Below are positions 8,752-16,934 of a DNA stretch of 64,000 nucleotides, piece after piece. The position numbers and the translations under genes are program-made. Numbering within the stretch: position 1 is the first letter of the stretch; the number at the start of each line of letters is the position of its first letter. The notes below the pieces were generated by a model that did not search any database, was not told the origin of the DNA, and saw only the letters and a program-made list of their open reading frames with translations. This DNA comes from Candidatus Eremiobacterota bacterium (GTDB taxonomy: Bacteria; Vulcanimicrobiota; Vulcanimicrobiia; Vulcanimicrobiales; Vulcanimicrobiaceae). The stretch is from positions 1,089,300-1,153,299 of the forward strand of contig JAFAYE010000001.1 of assembly GCA_019240525.1 (NCBI GenBank), in the 5' to 3' direction.

Positions 8752-9675
8752 TCATGGGCTGATGACGGCTCCCACCGGCCGCGAAAAGCCCGTGAGCCTG
8801 CCTGTTGCCATACCGCCGGCCGGGTAGTTGTAAAATTCGACGCTACTGTTCCCAGAATCTGGGCAAATCACGACGCCCCCGTCGATAAAATATCCGACGA
8901 CGTCGGACGACCCAGTCAGAGGCGTGCTTCCAACGATGTGCGCACCTTGCGTCTGATAAATGACGGCGTTGAATTGATCGCCGATTGTAATGTGCTCGCC
9001 GTCCCACTGCACATTACCTGGGAACGCGATGGAGCCGCCGCTGAGCGTGAGGGGTGCCATCTTTTTTTCCCCGCTGGGCAGCTCGGCGTACTCAAACCGA
9101 ACGTTCACGCCGGGTCGTCCGTCCGAGCCGTCGACGAAGAGATTCCCCGCGTTGTCGTAGCCGAGGAAGTAATACGAATACAGATTGCGCGCGCTGAACT
9201 TTCTCGGCTTGCCTCGCGCCCGCGTATATACCAACACCTCGCCCGGACCGAGGTCCTTGCCGATGCCCGTCGCGAGAACGGCGACGGCAAGGTCGCCGTT
9301 GGTCGGATTGACGGCGCACGATACCGGATAGTGATTTGAGGGCGCTTTGAGAATTGCAGTGGGCGTCGCGCCGCCGTGGTGGAACTCGAGGATCCTTGCC
9401 GCCTCTTCGACGATATAGACATTTCCGGCCGCGTCGGCGCACTCACCCTCGGGGTCACTGAGTTTCAGCGTTCCGACGAGCACGTTCTCCGGGTAGGTAT
9501 AAACGTAAACGGTAGATGTGCCAATGTCGGAAACGTACAGTAATGGTTTTTCCGAAGAGGCACGCGCGCGAGCGTCGTCGACGGCGGTCGTGGGTCCGAT
9601 GTGCGCGAACGACCCGCCACAGGCAGCCAGCACCGAAGCCGCCAGCGCCGCAACGAGAGGAGTGCAGGTGCGCAT
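8752..9675 (-). CDS. NHL/SMP-30-like beta-propeller lipoprotein
   Basis: A 307-aa lipoprotein with signal MRTCTPLVAALAASVLAACGG (lipobox AAC). The ATG is preceded by GGAGG. The mature protein opens with KPLLYVSDIGTSTVYVYTYP, followed by blades such as GECADAAGNVYIVEEAARIL, GYDNAGNLFVDGSDGRPG and VVICPDSGNSSVEFYNYP. It belongs to the same propeller group as 4677-5633 and 15837-16826. These proteins typically start with a YVSD or FVSN strand right after a Ser/Ala-rich linker. No enzymatic residues are evident; a surface-exposed binding or structural role is a guess. It is divergent from the 1,051-aa BNR protein, with 140 bp between them that include a GCCCC/GGGGC hairpin. Confidence 0.85.
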   Translation of the reverse strand: MRTCTPLVAALAASVLAACGGSFAHIGPTTAVDDARARASSEKPLLYVSDIGTSTVYVYTYPENVLVGTLKLSDPEGECADAAGNVYIVEEAARILEFHHGGATPTAILKAPSNHYPVSCAVNPTNGDLAVAVLATGIGKDLGPGEVLVYTRARGKPRKFSARNLYSYYFLGYDNAGNLFVDGSDGRPGVNVRFEYAELPSGEKKMAPLTLSGGSIAFPGNVQWDGEHITIGDQFNAVIYQTQGAHIVGSTPLTGSSDVVGYFIDGGVVICPDSGNSSVEFYNYPAGGMATGRLTGFSRPVGAVISP

Positions 9676-9765
9676 TATTTGGCCTCCTTGATGAGAACGA
9701 GATCCAGCACGCCTTATTGTTTCTGATTGTGATAAAGAAATTCTGAAGGCGCCCTGCCCTCGACC

Positions 9766-9780
9766 GCCCCGAAAAGGGGC
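9766..9780. promoter_or_regulatory. Short GC hairpin between divergent genes
   Basis: GCCCC-GAAAA-GGGGC forms a perfect 5-bp stem with an A-rich loop, 36 bp upstream of the BNR propeller gene. It lies in the leader or promoter region of one or both divergent genes, so a terminator role is less likely than a leader structure or protein-binding site. The stem is short. Confidence 0.3.
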
Positions 9781-9815
9781 CTGGGCACTCTACGTTTTAT
9801 GTCGAAGTTGTCTTT

Positions 9816-12800
9816 ATGGCACGATCTTCGAACTACCCGACGGCGTTTCGGCGAACGGGCGCTAAGAGCTTCGGCTTGGTCGCCGCATCCTTGGCGGTCG
9901 CCGCCCTACCGGCTGCCGCGCAAAGCGCGGCGCCGAGCGCTCAAACCGTCATCGCTGCGCTGCACTGGCGTAACGTCGGTCCCGGCATCGGGGGCCGGTC
10001 CGTGGCGGTCGATGCCGTGCCTGGAACTCCATTTACGTTCTATTTCGGCGGGGTCGACGGCGGGGTGTGGCGTTCGACGAACTATGGTCTGACGTGGACG
10101 AACATCACCGACGGCCAACTCAACGGTTCCAATAGCATCGGCGCGCTCGCTGTGGCGCCGTCGGATCCGAAGACGATCTATATCGGAACCGGCGAGGCCG
10201 ATATCCGCAACACCTTCATCACCGGCGACGGTGTCTACAAGACGACCGACGCGGGCAAGACGTGGCACTATGCGGGCCTCAGGGACACGCACACGGTCGC
10301 CAAGATCGTGATCGATCCGCACGACGCGAAGCTTATCTACGCCGCGTCTATGGGCCACGTTTACGCGAAGAACGCCGAGCGTGGGATCTTCAAATCGACC
10401 GACGGGGGTGCGCACTGGAGTAGGGTGCTCTATGTCGATGACGCGACGGGCGCGTGCGACCTCGTCATGGATTCGTCCCATCCGAAAACGCTTTATGCTG
10501 CGATGTGGCAGGCCTACCGCACGCCCTATTCGCTCAACTCCGGCGGTCCCGGAAGCGGTCTCTATAGGACGACCGACGGCGGCCGGCACTGGACGAAGAT
10601 CTCGAGCAATCCCGGTTTTGCGACCGGCACGCTCGGCCGCATCGGCGTCAGCGTTGCCGCAAGTAACCCGAACGTTGTCTATGCCATCGTGCAGGCAAAG
10701 AACGGCGGCATCTTCCGCTCGGAGGACCGCGGCGCGCATTGGAAGCTGGTCAACGACAGCATGGAGATGCGGCAGCGGGCGTTCTATTATATGGCGATCT
10801 ACGCCGATCCGACCGATCCGAACAGAATTTACGTGCCCAACGCACGCTTCTTCGTCTCCAAGGACGGTGGCAAGAACTTTAGCCTCTTGCGTCCGCCGCA
10901 TGGCGACAATCACGTCGTCTGGATCGATCCGCACAATCCCCGAATCATCCTCGAGGGCAACGACGGCGGCGCGACGGTCTCTTCGGATCGTGGAGAGACG
11001 TGGAGCAGCGAGCACAACCAGCTCACGGCGCAGTTCTATCACGTCGCGCTCGACGAAGCGTTTCCGTTCAACATCTACGGCGCGCAACAGGACGAAGGCT
11101 CGTTCGAAGGACCGAGCGCGTCATCGGGTGGCACGATTCTCACCACCGATTGGAGGCGGACCGCGCTGGGCGAGAGCACGTTCATCGCGCCGCAGCCGGG
11201 AAACACGAACGTCGACTACGGCAGCGGCTATTTCAGCATTATGATGAGGCACGATGCCGTCACCGACGAGTACAACAGCGTCAGTCCCTATCCGCTTTAT
11301 CGCGAAGGCGCGAGTTCCGGCGAGTTGGAGGATCGACTCGCCTGGACTCACCCGATTTTCTTTTCGCCGGTCAATCGCAGAGAGTTGCTCCTGGGAGCGC
11401 AGCATGTGCTCAGCAGCACGGATTACGGCCAGACCTGGAGAAAGATTAGCCCCGATTTAACGCGCAACGACAAGAACAGCGAAGCCGCGAGCGGCGGCCC
11501 TATCGACAACGACGCATCGAGCGCGGAAGTGTATCCCTATATCTCAGCGCTCGCCGTCTCACCGCTCGACGGCGACGAGTTATGGGCAGGTTCGGTCGAC
11601 GGCCTCGTCCATGTCAGTACCGATCACGGAGCGACCTGGAACGCGATTACGCCGCCGGAGCTCCCGCAATGGGCGGAGATCACCTCGATCGAGCCGTCAC
11701 ATACCGACAAGCGCACGGCGTATTTAACCGCCTCGCGCTATCAATATGACGACTTTCATCCGTTCATCTACAAAACGACGGACCTCGGAAAATCGTGGAC
11801 GTCGCTCAGTAGCAGCCTTCCCTCCAACCAGTACCTCTATACGATCCGGCAGGATCCCAACGCACCGAATCTTTTCTTCCTCACGACAAAGAGCACCATC
11901 TTTGTGAGCTTCGACGGCGCCGCCAACTGGCAGCCGCTGACCCTCAATCTGCCAAACGTCCAGGTACGCGACGTCGCTATCAATACGCGCGAGGGAAAAC
12001 TTGTCATTGCTACTCATGGCCGCTCGATGTGGGTTCTCGACAACCTTACGTTGCTCGAACAGCTCACCCGGCCGGCGCCGGCTGCTGCGAACGGCGCGGT
12101 GCTCTATGCGCCCGAGCGCGCGTGGCTCACGCACGCGTATGGCGCGCCGCTTTTTGGCGGTTCGCCCAACGCCTCGGGAAACGGGGAAAATCCGGCATTC
12201 GGGGCGACGGTCATCTTCTACGTGCCACGCTCGTACGATGGTAAAACACCGGTCTCGCTTACGTTCAAAGATAGTGCGGGCAACGTGGTGCGTTCTTTCG
12301 CGCTTCATGCAAAGAGTCACGCGAAGCCCGAAACGCCGAGCGAGCGCTATCATCCCACCGAAGACCAGGCACGCGCATACGCGCGGCTAACCGGAATCGC
12401 GCCTGGAATGAATCTCTTCCAGTGGGATCTGCGTTATCCCGACGCGGCCGAGGTGACGGGCTTCGAACCGTCGGGGTCCGGCGGCGGCCTCGATGATTCG
12501 CTCTTGGGCCCGCAGATCGTGCCTGGTAACTACACCGTTACGCTCGCGTACGGCGGCGCGCAAATCTCGCAACCGTTTGCGCTCGCACTCGATCCGCGCA
12601 GTGCCGCGACGGCGCAGGATCTCGCGGCGAGGCGCGATCTCGGCTTGAAGATCCATGCGCTGCAAGACGAGCTCGATCGCGCGGTTAATGCCGCCGTTGC
12701 GGCGCGCGCACGGGTTGGAGCAACCGGCGCAGCTGCCGCGCAGCTCGACGCCGCGATCGGCAGCGTCGTCGACATCGTCCATCCCCAGGCCGACGAGGGC

Positions 12801-12971
12801 GCCTTGCTCTACGAATCTCGATTGCGCAACTTCATTGCCTACCTCAACGCGGAGGTCGATACGGGCTACGTCCGTCCGACCGCGGCGGAGTACGCGGTCT
12901 TCGATCGGCTCAGCGCCGACGCTGCGAGCGCCGAGGCGAGGCTCAAAGCGGCGATTGTTGGCGCGCCCTAG
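9816..12971 (+). CDS. Exported ~1,050-aa BNR/sortilin-like beta-propeller protein
   Basis: A 1,051-aa protein with an export signal (FGLVAASLAVAALPAAAQSAAP). It starts with the WRNVGPGIGGRSVAVDAVPG motif typical of VPS10/BNR-repeat proteins often annotated as glycosyl hydrolases. Asp-box-like repeats recur throughout: STNYGLTW, TTDAGKTWHYAGL, STDGGAHWSRVLY, TTDGGRHWTKIS, SKDGGKNFSLL, SSDRGETW and STDHGATWNAI. They suggest two consecutive propellers over about residues 30-720. The C-terminal 300 residues have a beta-domain (NLFQWDLRYPDAAEVTG) and a helical end (residues about 940-1040). Two paralogues of similar length lie at 53431-56517 and 56514-59693. Sialidase-type catalytic residues were not found, so glycosidase activity should not be assumed. 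The start is the ATG before ARSSNYPT; its RBS is weak. Confidence 0.88.
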   Translation: MARSSNYPTAFRRTGAKSFGLVAASLAVAALPAAAQSAAPSAQTVIAALHWRNVGPGIGGRSVAVDAVPGTPFTFYFGGVDGGVWRSTNYGLTWTNITDGQLNGSNSIGALAVAPSDPKTIYIGTGEADIRNTFITGDGVYKTTDAGKTWHYAGLRDTHTVAKIVIDPHDAKLIYAASMGHVYAKNAERGIFKSTDGGAHWSRVLYVDDATGACDLVMDSSHPKTLYAAMWQAYRTPYSLNSGGPGSGLYRTTDGGRHWTKISSNPGFATGTLGRIGVSVAASNPNVVYAIVQAKNGGIFRSEDRGAHWKLVNDSMEMRQRAFYYMAIYADPTDPNRIYVPNARFFVSKDGGKNFSLLRPPHGDNHVVWIDPHNPRIILEGNDGGATVSSDRGETWSSEHNQLTAQFYHVALDEAFPFNIYGAQQDEGSFEGPSASSGGTILTTDWRRTALGESTFIAPQPGNTNVDYGSGYFSIMMRHDAVTDEYNSVSPYPLYREGASSGELEDRLAWTHPIFFSPVNRRELLLGAQHVLSSTDYGQTWRKISPDLTRNDKNSEAASGGPIDNDASSAEVYPYISALAVSPLDGDELWAGSVDGLVHVSTDHGATWNAITPPELPQWAEITSIEPSHTDKRTAYLTASRYQYDDFHPFIYKTTDLGKSWTSLSSSLPSNQYLYTIRQDPNAPNLFFLTTKSTIFVSFDGAANWQPLTLNLPNVQVRDVAINTREGKLVIATHGRSMWVLDNLTLLEQLTRPAPAAANGAVLYAPERAWLTHAYGAPLFGGSPNASGNGENPAFGATVIFYVPRSYDGKTPVSLTFKDSAGNVVRSFALHAKSHAKPETPSERYHPTEDQARAYARLTGIAPGMNLFQWDLRYPDAAEVTGFEPSGSGGGLDDSLLGPQIVPGNYTVTLAYGGAQISQPFALALDPRSAATAQDLAARRDLGLKIHALQDELDRAVNAAVAARARVGATGAAAAQLDAAIGSVVDIVHPQADEGALLYESRLRNFIAYLNAEVDTGYVRPTAAEYAVFDRLSADAASAEARLKAAIVGAP

Positions 12972-12981
12972 ATCCCGCGTT

Positions 12982-13332
12982 CTAGCTGAGCCGCCTCTGC
13001 CAGTCATGAGGCACACGGCCTGCAGGACCGGGCACCGGTTGCTCGTCGGGATGCCACCGTGGCGCGGGTAGCGCCGGACCGTCCACGAATTGCTCGGTCC
13101 GGTAATCGTAGAACCACTCTTCGCCCGGTTCGAAGCTTGCAATGATAGGGTGGCCGGTCGTGCGGAAATGCGCTGTCGCGTGCCTCCCTAGCGAGTTGTC
13201 GCAGCAGCCGATGTGTCCGCACTGCGCGCATCGGCGCAGATGGAACCACCAACCGTGTTCCGCCTGACACTCCAAGCATCCGGTGCCGGACGGTTTTGCG
13301 TGTGTGTCTATGCCATCGGTGTGCTGCGTCAT
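12982..13332 (-). CDS. UBP-type zinc finger protein
   Basis: A 116-aa protein built around a zf-UBP domain: GCLECQAEHGWWFHLRRCAQCGHIGCCDNS followed by GRHATAHFRTTGHPI (about residues 18-62). The Cys pairs and His residues have the spacing of the zinc finger that in eukaryotes binds the C-terminal Gly-Gly of ubiquitin. Bacteria also carry stand-alone versions of unknown function. The tail (EEWFYDYRTEQFVDGP ... WHPDEQPVPGPAGR) is typical of the bacterial form. AAAGGAG lies 6 nt before the ATG. It converges with the BNR propeller gene, 10 bp away. A role in binding a protein C-terminus is a family-based guess. Confidence 0.9.
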   Translation of the reverse strand: MTQHTDGIDTHAKPSGTGCLECQAEHGWWFHLRRCAQCGHIGCCDNSLGRHATAHFRTTGHPIIASFEPGEEWFYDYRTEQFVDGPALPAPRWHPDEQPVPGPAGRVPHDWQRRLS

Positions 13333-13415
13333 GCTACGCTCCTTTGTCAGTCGTCGGAGTTATCGCGCATGCCGCAGTAGCTCCTTCGTTGTGCTAAACT
13401 ATGGTCGGAGGCGCG

Positions 13416-15794
13416 ATGACGAAGCTCGTTGCCATTCTCGGGTTCCCGCTGCTAGCGCTGGTCGCGACCGCGGCGCCGGTGTGCGCGCAGGCTCCCTCCA
13501 ACGCGATCGCGTGGTCTCCGTATTTCGACAAGATCCGGGATCCGGCGCTCAAGCGAAAGCTGCTCGATTACAAGAATGAGGGGTGGACCCATGTGTTTAC
13601 GCTCGTCGGGAAGGGCGTCGGTACCGACGAGCTGGTGCGAGAAGCCAAGGCTCGAGCCGCAATGCTTCAAGCGCGCATCGCCCGTGACGGTGAGTTATTA
13701 CAAGGGGTGCCGGCGACAGGCGCCCCAGCGAACGCCGATGCCTGCGTCGATCCGTCAGGTCGCGCTCTCAAGCTTGCGTGCGATGCATTCGAACAGACGG
13801 ATCAGCTCAACGCTGTGAACGGCGTCCTCCAAATTCTAAGATCCATGCCGTCGTTGCCGGCGCCCGCCGAAGCCGACTTCGGTTTTGCGAAGGGAGCGCT
13901 GATCGGTACTACGACGGTTACCGTCAGGCCGAAGCGCACCGACTCAAATCTTCAGTTGCCGGCAATCGCTCGGAGTGCGCGCCCCGCAAGCGTTACTCCG
14001 CACACGAAGGCAATCACGCTTCTCGTAGGCCAAACGATATCCGTCGACTCTCAGCTGAGTGGCTACGACAATCTCGTTGGTTTCAGCGTGAAACCCACTG
14101 CGGTGCTCCAAGCGATTACAGGCAGAATTCACGTTTTGAATGGCCGATTTGTCTACCTGCGCGCGGTCGCGGCGGGAATCGCAACCATTTCCTACTACCA
14201 ACCACCCGTCGGTCGAACGGTGCGCCAGGCGGCGTGCGGCGGGGGAACCTCGTCCAGGTGGTCCGGCTATATTCTCGGGGGCGGACCCTTCACCGGCATC
14301 ACTGGAAGCTGGGTCGTACCGACGATTGCGGCAAACTCCAATGAAGGAATGTCGTCGTCCTGGATCGGCATCGACGGGTGCAATGAGTCCCAACTCATTC
14401 AAACCGGAACCGAACAAGAGACCGGTACCGGATTTCTCGATCTTGGCGGAACGTCGTACTCAGCCTGGTGGGAGATTCTTCCAGCCAGCGAAACATCGTT
14501 GAGTAATCCCATCTTCCCCGGCGACGTGATGGTCGCGACGATTGCGACTGCGGGTCAGCCGGCGTCGCCGAATGCCACGAGCAACTGGATTCTTACGCTC
14601 AACGACATAACGCAAAACTGGACTGCAACTTCACAAGCACAACCATACTTCGGCCTGCTCGACGAAGCCGAATGGATCGAAGAAGCGCCCACAATCTGCA
14701 CGCCGGGAGGATGCGGAGAAGCCGCGCTCGCCGACTACCAAACCGTCACCTTCGATAGCAACGGCGCGACGGCGAATAACACTGTGACCATTGCGAATGG
14801 AAGTGCGACAACCGCATCGCTTAATCCGGCCGGCATCATCCTCATGAACTCAGGCGGAAACGATTTTTCGACGCCGTCATCACCAGATTGTGACGGCGAC
14901 GGCTTCACGGCCATCCCAGGCTTTATCGCGCCCGCACCTCCAGGTCCAAATTTTGCAGCCACCTCTTTACCGGCGGGCGTAGTCGGTATGCCCTACAATC
15001 AAACGCTTCAAATTTTGGGTGCGGCCTCTGCGTCGTTCGCTCCAACAATGGGCACGGTCACGCCTGGCACCTCATTCAACAACGGAACCGTGAGCGGAAC
15101 CCCTACCTCGACGGGCTCCTTCACGTTTGGCCCCCTGGTGGCCACCGATACAACTCAGACGACGCGAACGTGCACGGCAACCCTCAGTATGTCGGTATCA
15201 CAGAGCCCGGCGCCGGCAACGCCGACGCCGGCAACATTCTCGGCAATCCGAATCACCATCCTCACTGGTAACGATGATCTGCGTAGTGATTCCGACTTAC
15301 AAATCAATTTTACCGGCATCGGGGGCTGGCCGGGAGCAACCTGTCTCGTCCAGGGGAACAGCGGTCGACCGGTCGGAGGATCGGCATGCACCAGCGGTTC
15401 GCCCGGCGATTGGGCCACCGGTCCGGTAAACAATTGGAACGGCTGGGCCGCCTGGAACACGCAAGTTGAGACCAAATCGTTTCCCACGGGATTGCAGTTT
15501 TCCGGCAGCGGGACTGTGACGTTGACGTTCACGACTCATAATACCGGCTGTGGCAATTTGTTTGGCGGCTGCGGCAGTGCAAACGACAACTGGGACATTC
15601 AAGCATTGCAGGTCGATTTAATCGGCTCACCGACACTCACATTGTTTAGCGTCGGCAACTTTAACTCACCGCACAGTTCCGGGACGTGCTTCTTCCGAGT
15701 CAAGCCTCCAGGCGGCACGGATCCCGCTTCCATCGCAGTTTCATTCTCATTTCCACCAGCCCCGAACGGCAATGGCTGCCCGAGCGACTCTTAG
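13416..15794 (+). CDS. Secreted G1 (glutamic) peptidase with Ig-like and C-terminal domains
   Basis: A 792-aa secreted protein. I chose the ATG at 13416 (GGAG 5 nt upstream) over the ATG at 13401; it opens a signal peptide ending in PVCAQA. Residues about 275-455 form an eqolisin-type G1 peptidase domain: SRWSGYILGGGPFTGITGSW, SSWIGIDGCNESQLIQTG with the candidate catalytic Gln329, YSAWWEILPA, and the AEWIEEAP block (residues 418-425) that holds the catalytic Glu in this family. The first 270 residues look like a helical pro-region plus a small beta domain. After the peptidase come a putative Ig-like domain (ATSLPAGVVGMPYNQTLQ) and a Cys-containing domain starting FSAIRITILTGNDDLRSDSD. Fungal G1 enzymes are active at low pH. 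The core is near 250 residues in fungi, so this is a much enlarged version. Confidence 0.88.
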   Translation: MTKLVAILGFPLLALVATAAPVCAQAPSNAIAWSPYFDKIRDPALKRKLLDYKNEGWTHVFTLVGKGVGTDELVREAKARAAMLQARIARDGELLQGVPATGAPANADACVDPSGRALKLACDAFEQTDQLNAVNGVLQILRSMPSLPAPAEADFGFAKGALIGTTTVTVRPKRTDSNLQLPAIARSARPASVTPHTKAITLLVGQTISVDSQLSGYDNLVGFSVKPTAVLQAITGRIHVLNGRFVYLRAVAAGIATISYYQPPVGRTVRQAACGGGTSSRWSGYILGGGPFTGITGSWVVPTIAANSNEGMSSSWIGIDGCNESQLIQTGTEQETGTGFLDLGGTSYSAWWEILPASETSLSNPIFPGDVMVATIATAGQPASPNATSNWILTLNDITQNWTATSQAQPYFGLLDEAEWIEEAPTICTPGGCGEAALADYQTVTFDSNGATANNTVTIANGSATTASLNPAGIILMNSGGNDFSTPSSPDCDGDGFTAIPGFIAPAPPGPNFAATSLPAGVVGMPYNQTLQILGAASASFAPTMGTVTPGTSFNNGTVSGTPTSTGSFTFGPLVATDTTQTTRTCTATLSMSVSQSPAPATPTPATFSAIRITILTGNDDLRSDSDLQINFTGIGGWPGATCLVQGNSGRPVGGSACTSGSPGDWATGPVNNWNGWAAWNTQVETKSFPTGLQFSGSGTVTLTFTTHNTGCGNLFGGCGSANDNWDIQALQVDLIGSPTLTLFSVGNFNSPHSSGTCFFRVKPPGGTDPASIAVSFSFPPAPNGNGCPSDS

Positions 15795-15806
15795 GCGCTT
15801 AGCAGT

Positions 15807-15831
15807 TCGTCGCGCAACTGGCGCCGGACGA
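15807..15831. terminator. Possible bidirectional hairpin between convergent genes
   Basis: TCGTC-GCGC-AACTG-GCGC-CG-GACGA folds into a 9-bp stem with a 2-nt bulge. It sits in the 42-bp gap between the G1 peptidase gene and the convergent propeller lipoprotein gene. There is no U-tract on either side. Confidence 0.4.
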
Positions 15832-15836
15832 CGCGA

Positions 15837-16826
15837 TTACTGTAAACCGATCGCCGCGTCGTATGTGAACGTCTCTCCAATCTCAGTGTCGATGACATTG
15901 GTCGGGCTGCTCGCGCCCGGCGCAAACTCGGCGACTTGATCGCTTCCGATGGCATACAACGTGCCGTTCGCAGTCGCCGTGAGACCGTAGGCGGTGTAGT
16001 ACGTAATGGTTCGCGACGGCGAGGTCGCTCCCGGAGGATAGACGGCAATAAAACCGTTTCCCCCGCCTACGTACAGGTTACCGGAACCGTCGTCGGCGAT
16101 CGCTGAACCACCGTATCCTTGGAGCCCGAGATCGGTCGCCTCCCACGAGCCCGGTACGATCTTGAAGACGTGGACAGCGGTGGCGTTTCCATTGTTCGCC
16201 GCGAGCACATTACCTTGTGGGTCGAGTGCCATGCCTCCGGCATTCAAGCCGTACTCCGCCGCTTCCGGCAAGGTGATCGTCCGTTCGGGCGTCGTCGAGC
16301 CGGGCGCATATATAACCACGATACCCGTGTTGCCCCCGCTGACAGAGTTGACGTACACCGTGCCGTCCTTGTCGACGGCGACGGCACCGGGCGAGCCAAG
16401 GCCATCGGTAATCGTTCTGAAGGGCGAGGAGGCGCCTCGCTTATATTCTTCGATGCTCGCTTGGGCCGGATAGTGTTCGCCGTTCTCGACGTACAGCGTA
16501 TCGTGCCGATCGACCCAGACGCCTTCCGGACGGGTCGTGCCCGTCGTAATCGTGGCGATCAGCGGCGGATTCTGCTCATTTATGTTCGCCGAATAGATAC
16601 GAACGTCGCCGTCGAGATTTGACACGAAGAGCACGCGTTTGGAACTCTTTGCGCCGCCAAGAGAGTTCAACGCCGTCAATCTGCTGGCACCTGTCGTTGG
16701 CGACCCGCTGGCGCCGGCAAACGGCGTGGCGATCCCATTGCTACCGCCAGAGCAGCCGACAAGTACCGCGGCGAATCCCAGGACGATCGCGCTTTGGAAA
16801 CCACGGCTGCGGCTCCGATACTTCAT
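15837..16826 (-). CDS. NHL/SMP-30-like beta-propeller lipoprotein
   Basis: A 329-aa lipoprotein. The start is the ATG at 16826 because GGAGG lies 6 nt upstream and the signal (FQSAIVLGFAAVLVGCSGG) follows at once; upstream in-frame codons would add a non-signal extension. After the lipobox comes a Ser/Ala-rich linker, then KRVLFVSNLDGDVRIYSANI and blades GVWVDRHDTLYVENGEHYP, AVAVDKDGTVYVNSVSGG, GMALDPQGNVLAANNGNA and AIADDGSGNLYVGGGNGF. This is the third member of the propeller lipoprotein group in the window. Role unknown; surface-attached propellers often bind proteins or glycans. It converges with the G1 peptidase gene. Confidence 0.87.
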   Translation of the reverse strand: MKYRSRSRGFQSAIVLGFAAVLVGCSGGSNGIATPFAGASGSPTTGASRLTALNSLGGAKSSKRVLFVSNLDGDVRIYSANINEQNPPLIATITTGTTRPEGVWVDRHDTLYVENGEHYPAQASIEEYKRGASSPFRTITDGLGSPGAVAVDKDGTVYVNSVSGGNTGIVVIYAPGSTTPERTITLPEAAEYGLNAGGMALDPQGNVLAANNGNATAVHVFKIVPGSWEATDLGLQGYGGSAIADDGSGNLYVGGGNGFIAVYPPGATSPSRTITYYTAYGLTATANGTLYAIGSDQVAEFAPGASSPTNVIDTEIGETFTYDAAIGLQ

Positions 16827-16934
16827 ACATTGCCTCCGATCCGTAGCAACGGAAGGGGAAACGATGCTCAGCGTATCGCGTAATTGTGAAAAACTTCTGA
16901 AGTAGCGAAGGTCGGCCGGCAATCAACGGGCTTT

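Noticed and set aside
9906-11087. 393-aa minus-strand open frame
   Set aside because: It lies fully antisense to the BNR propeller gene. Its product is Arg/Asp/Val-rich with no domain or signal, as expected for the opposite strand of GC-rich coding DNA.
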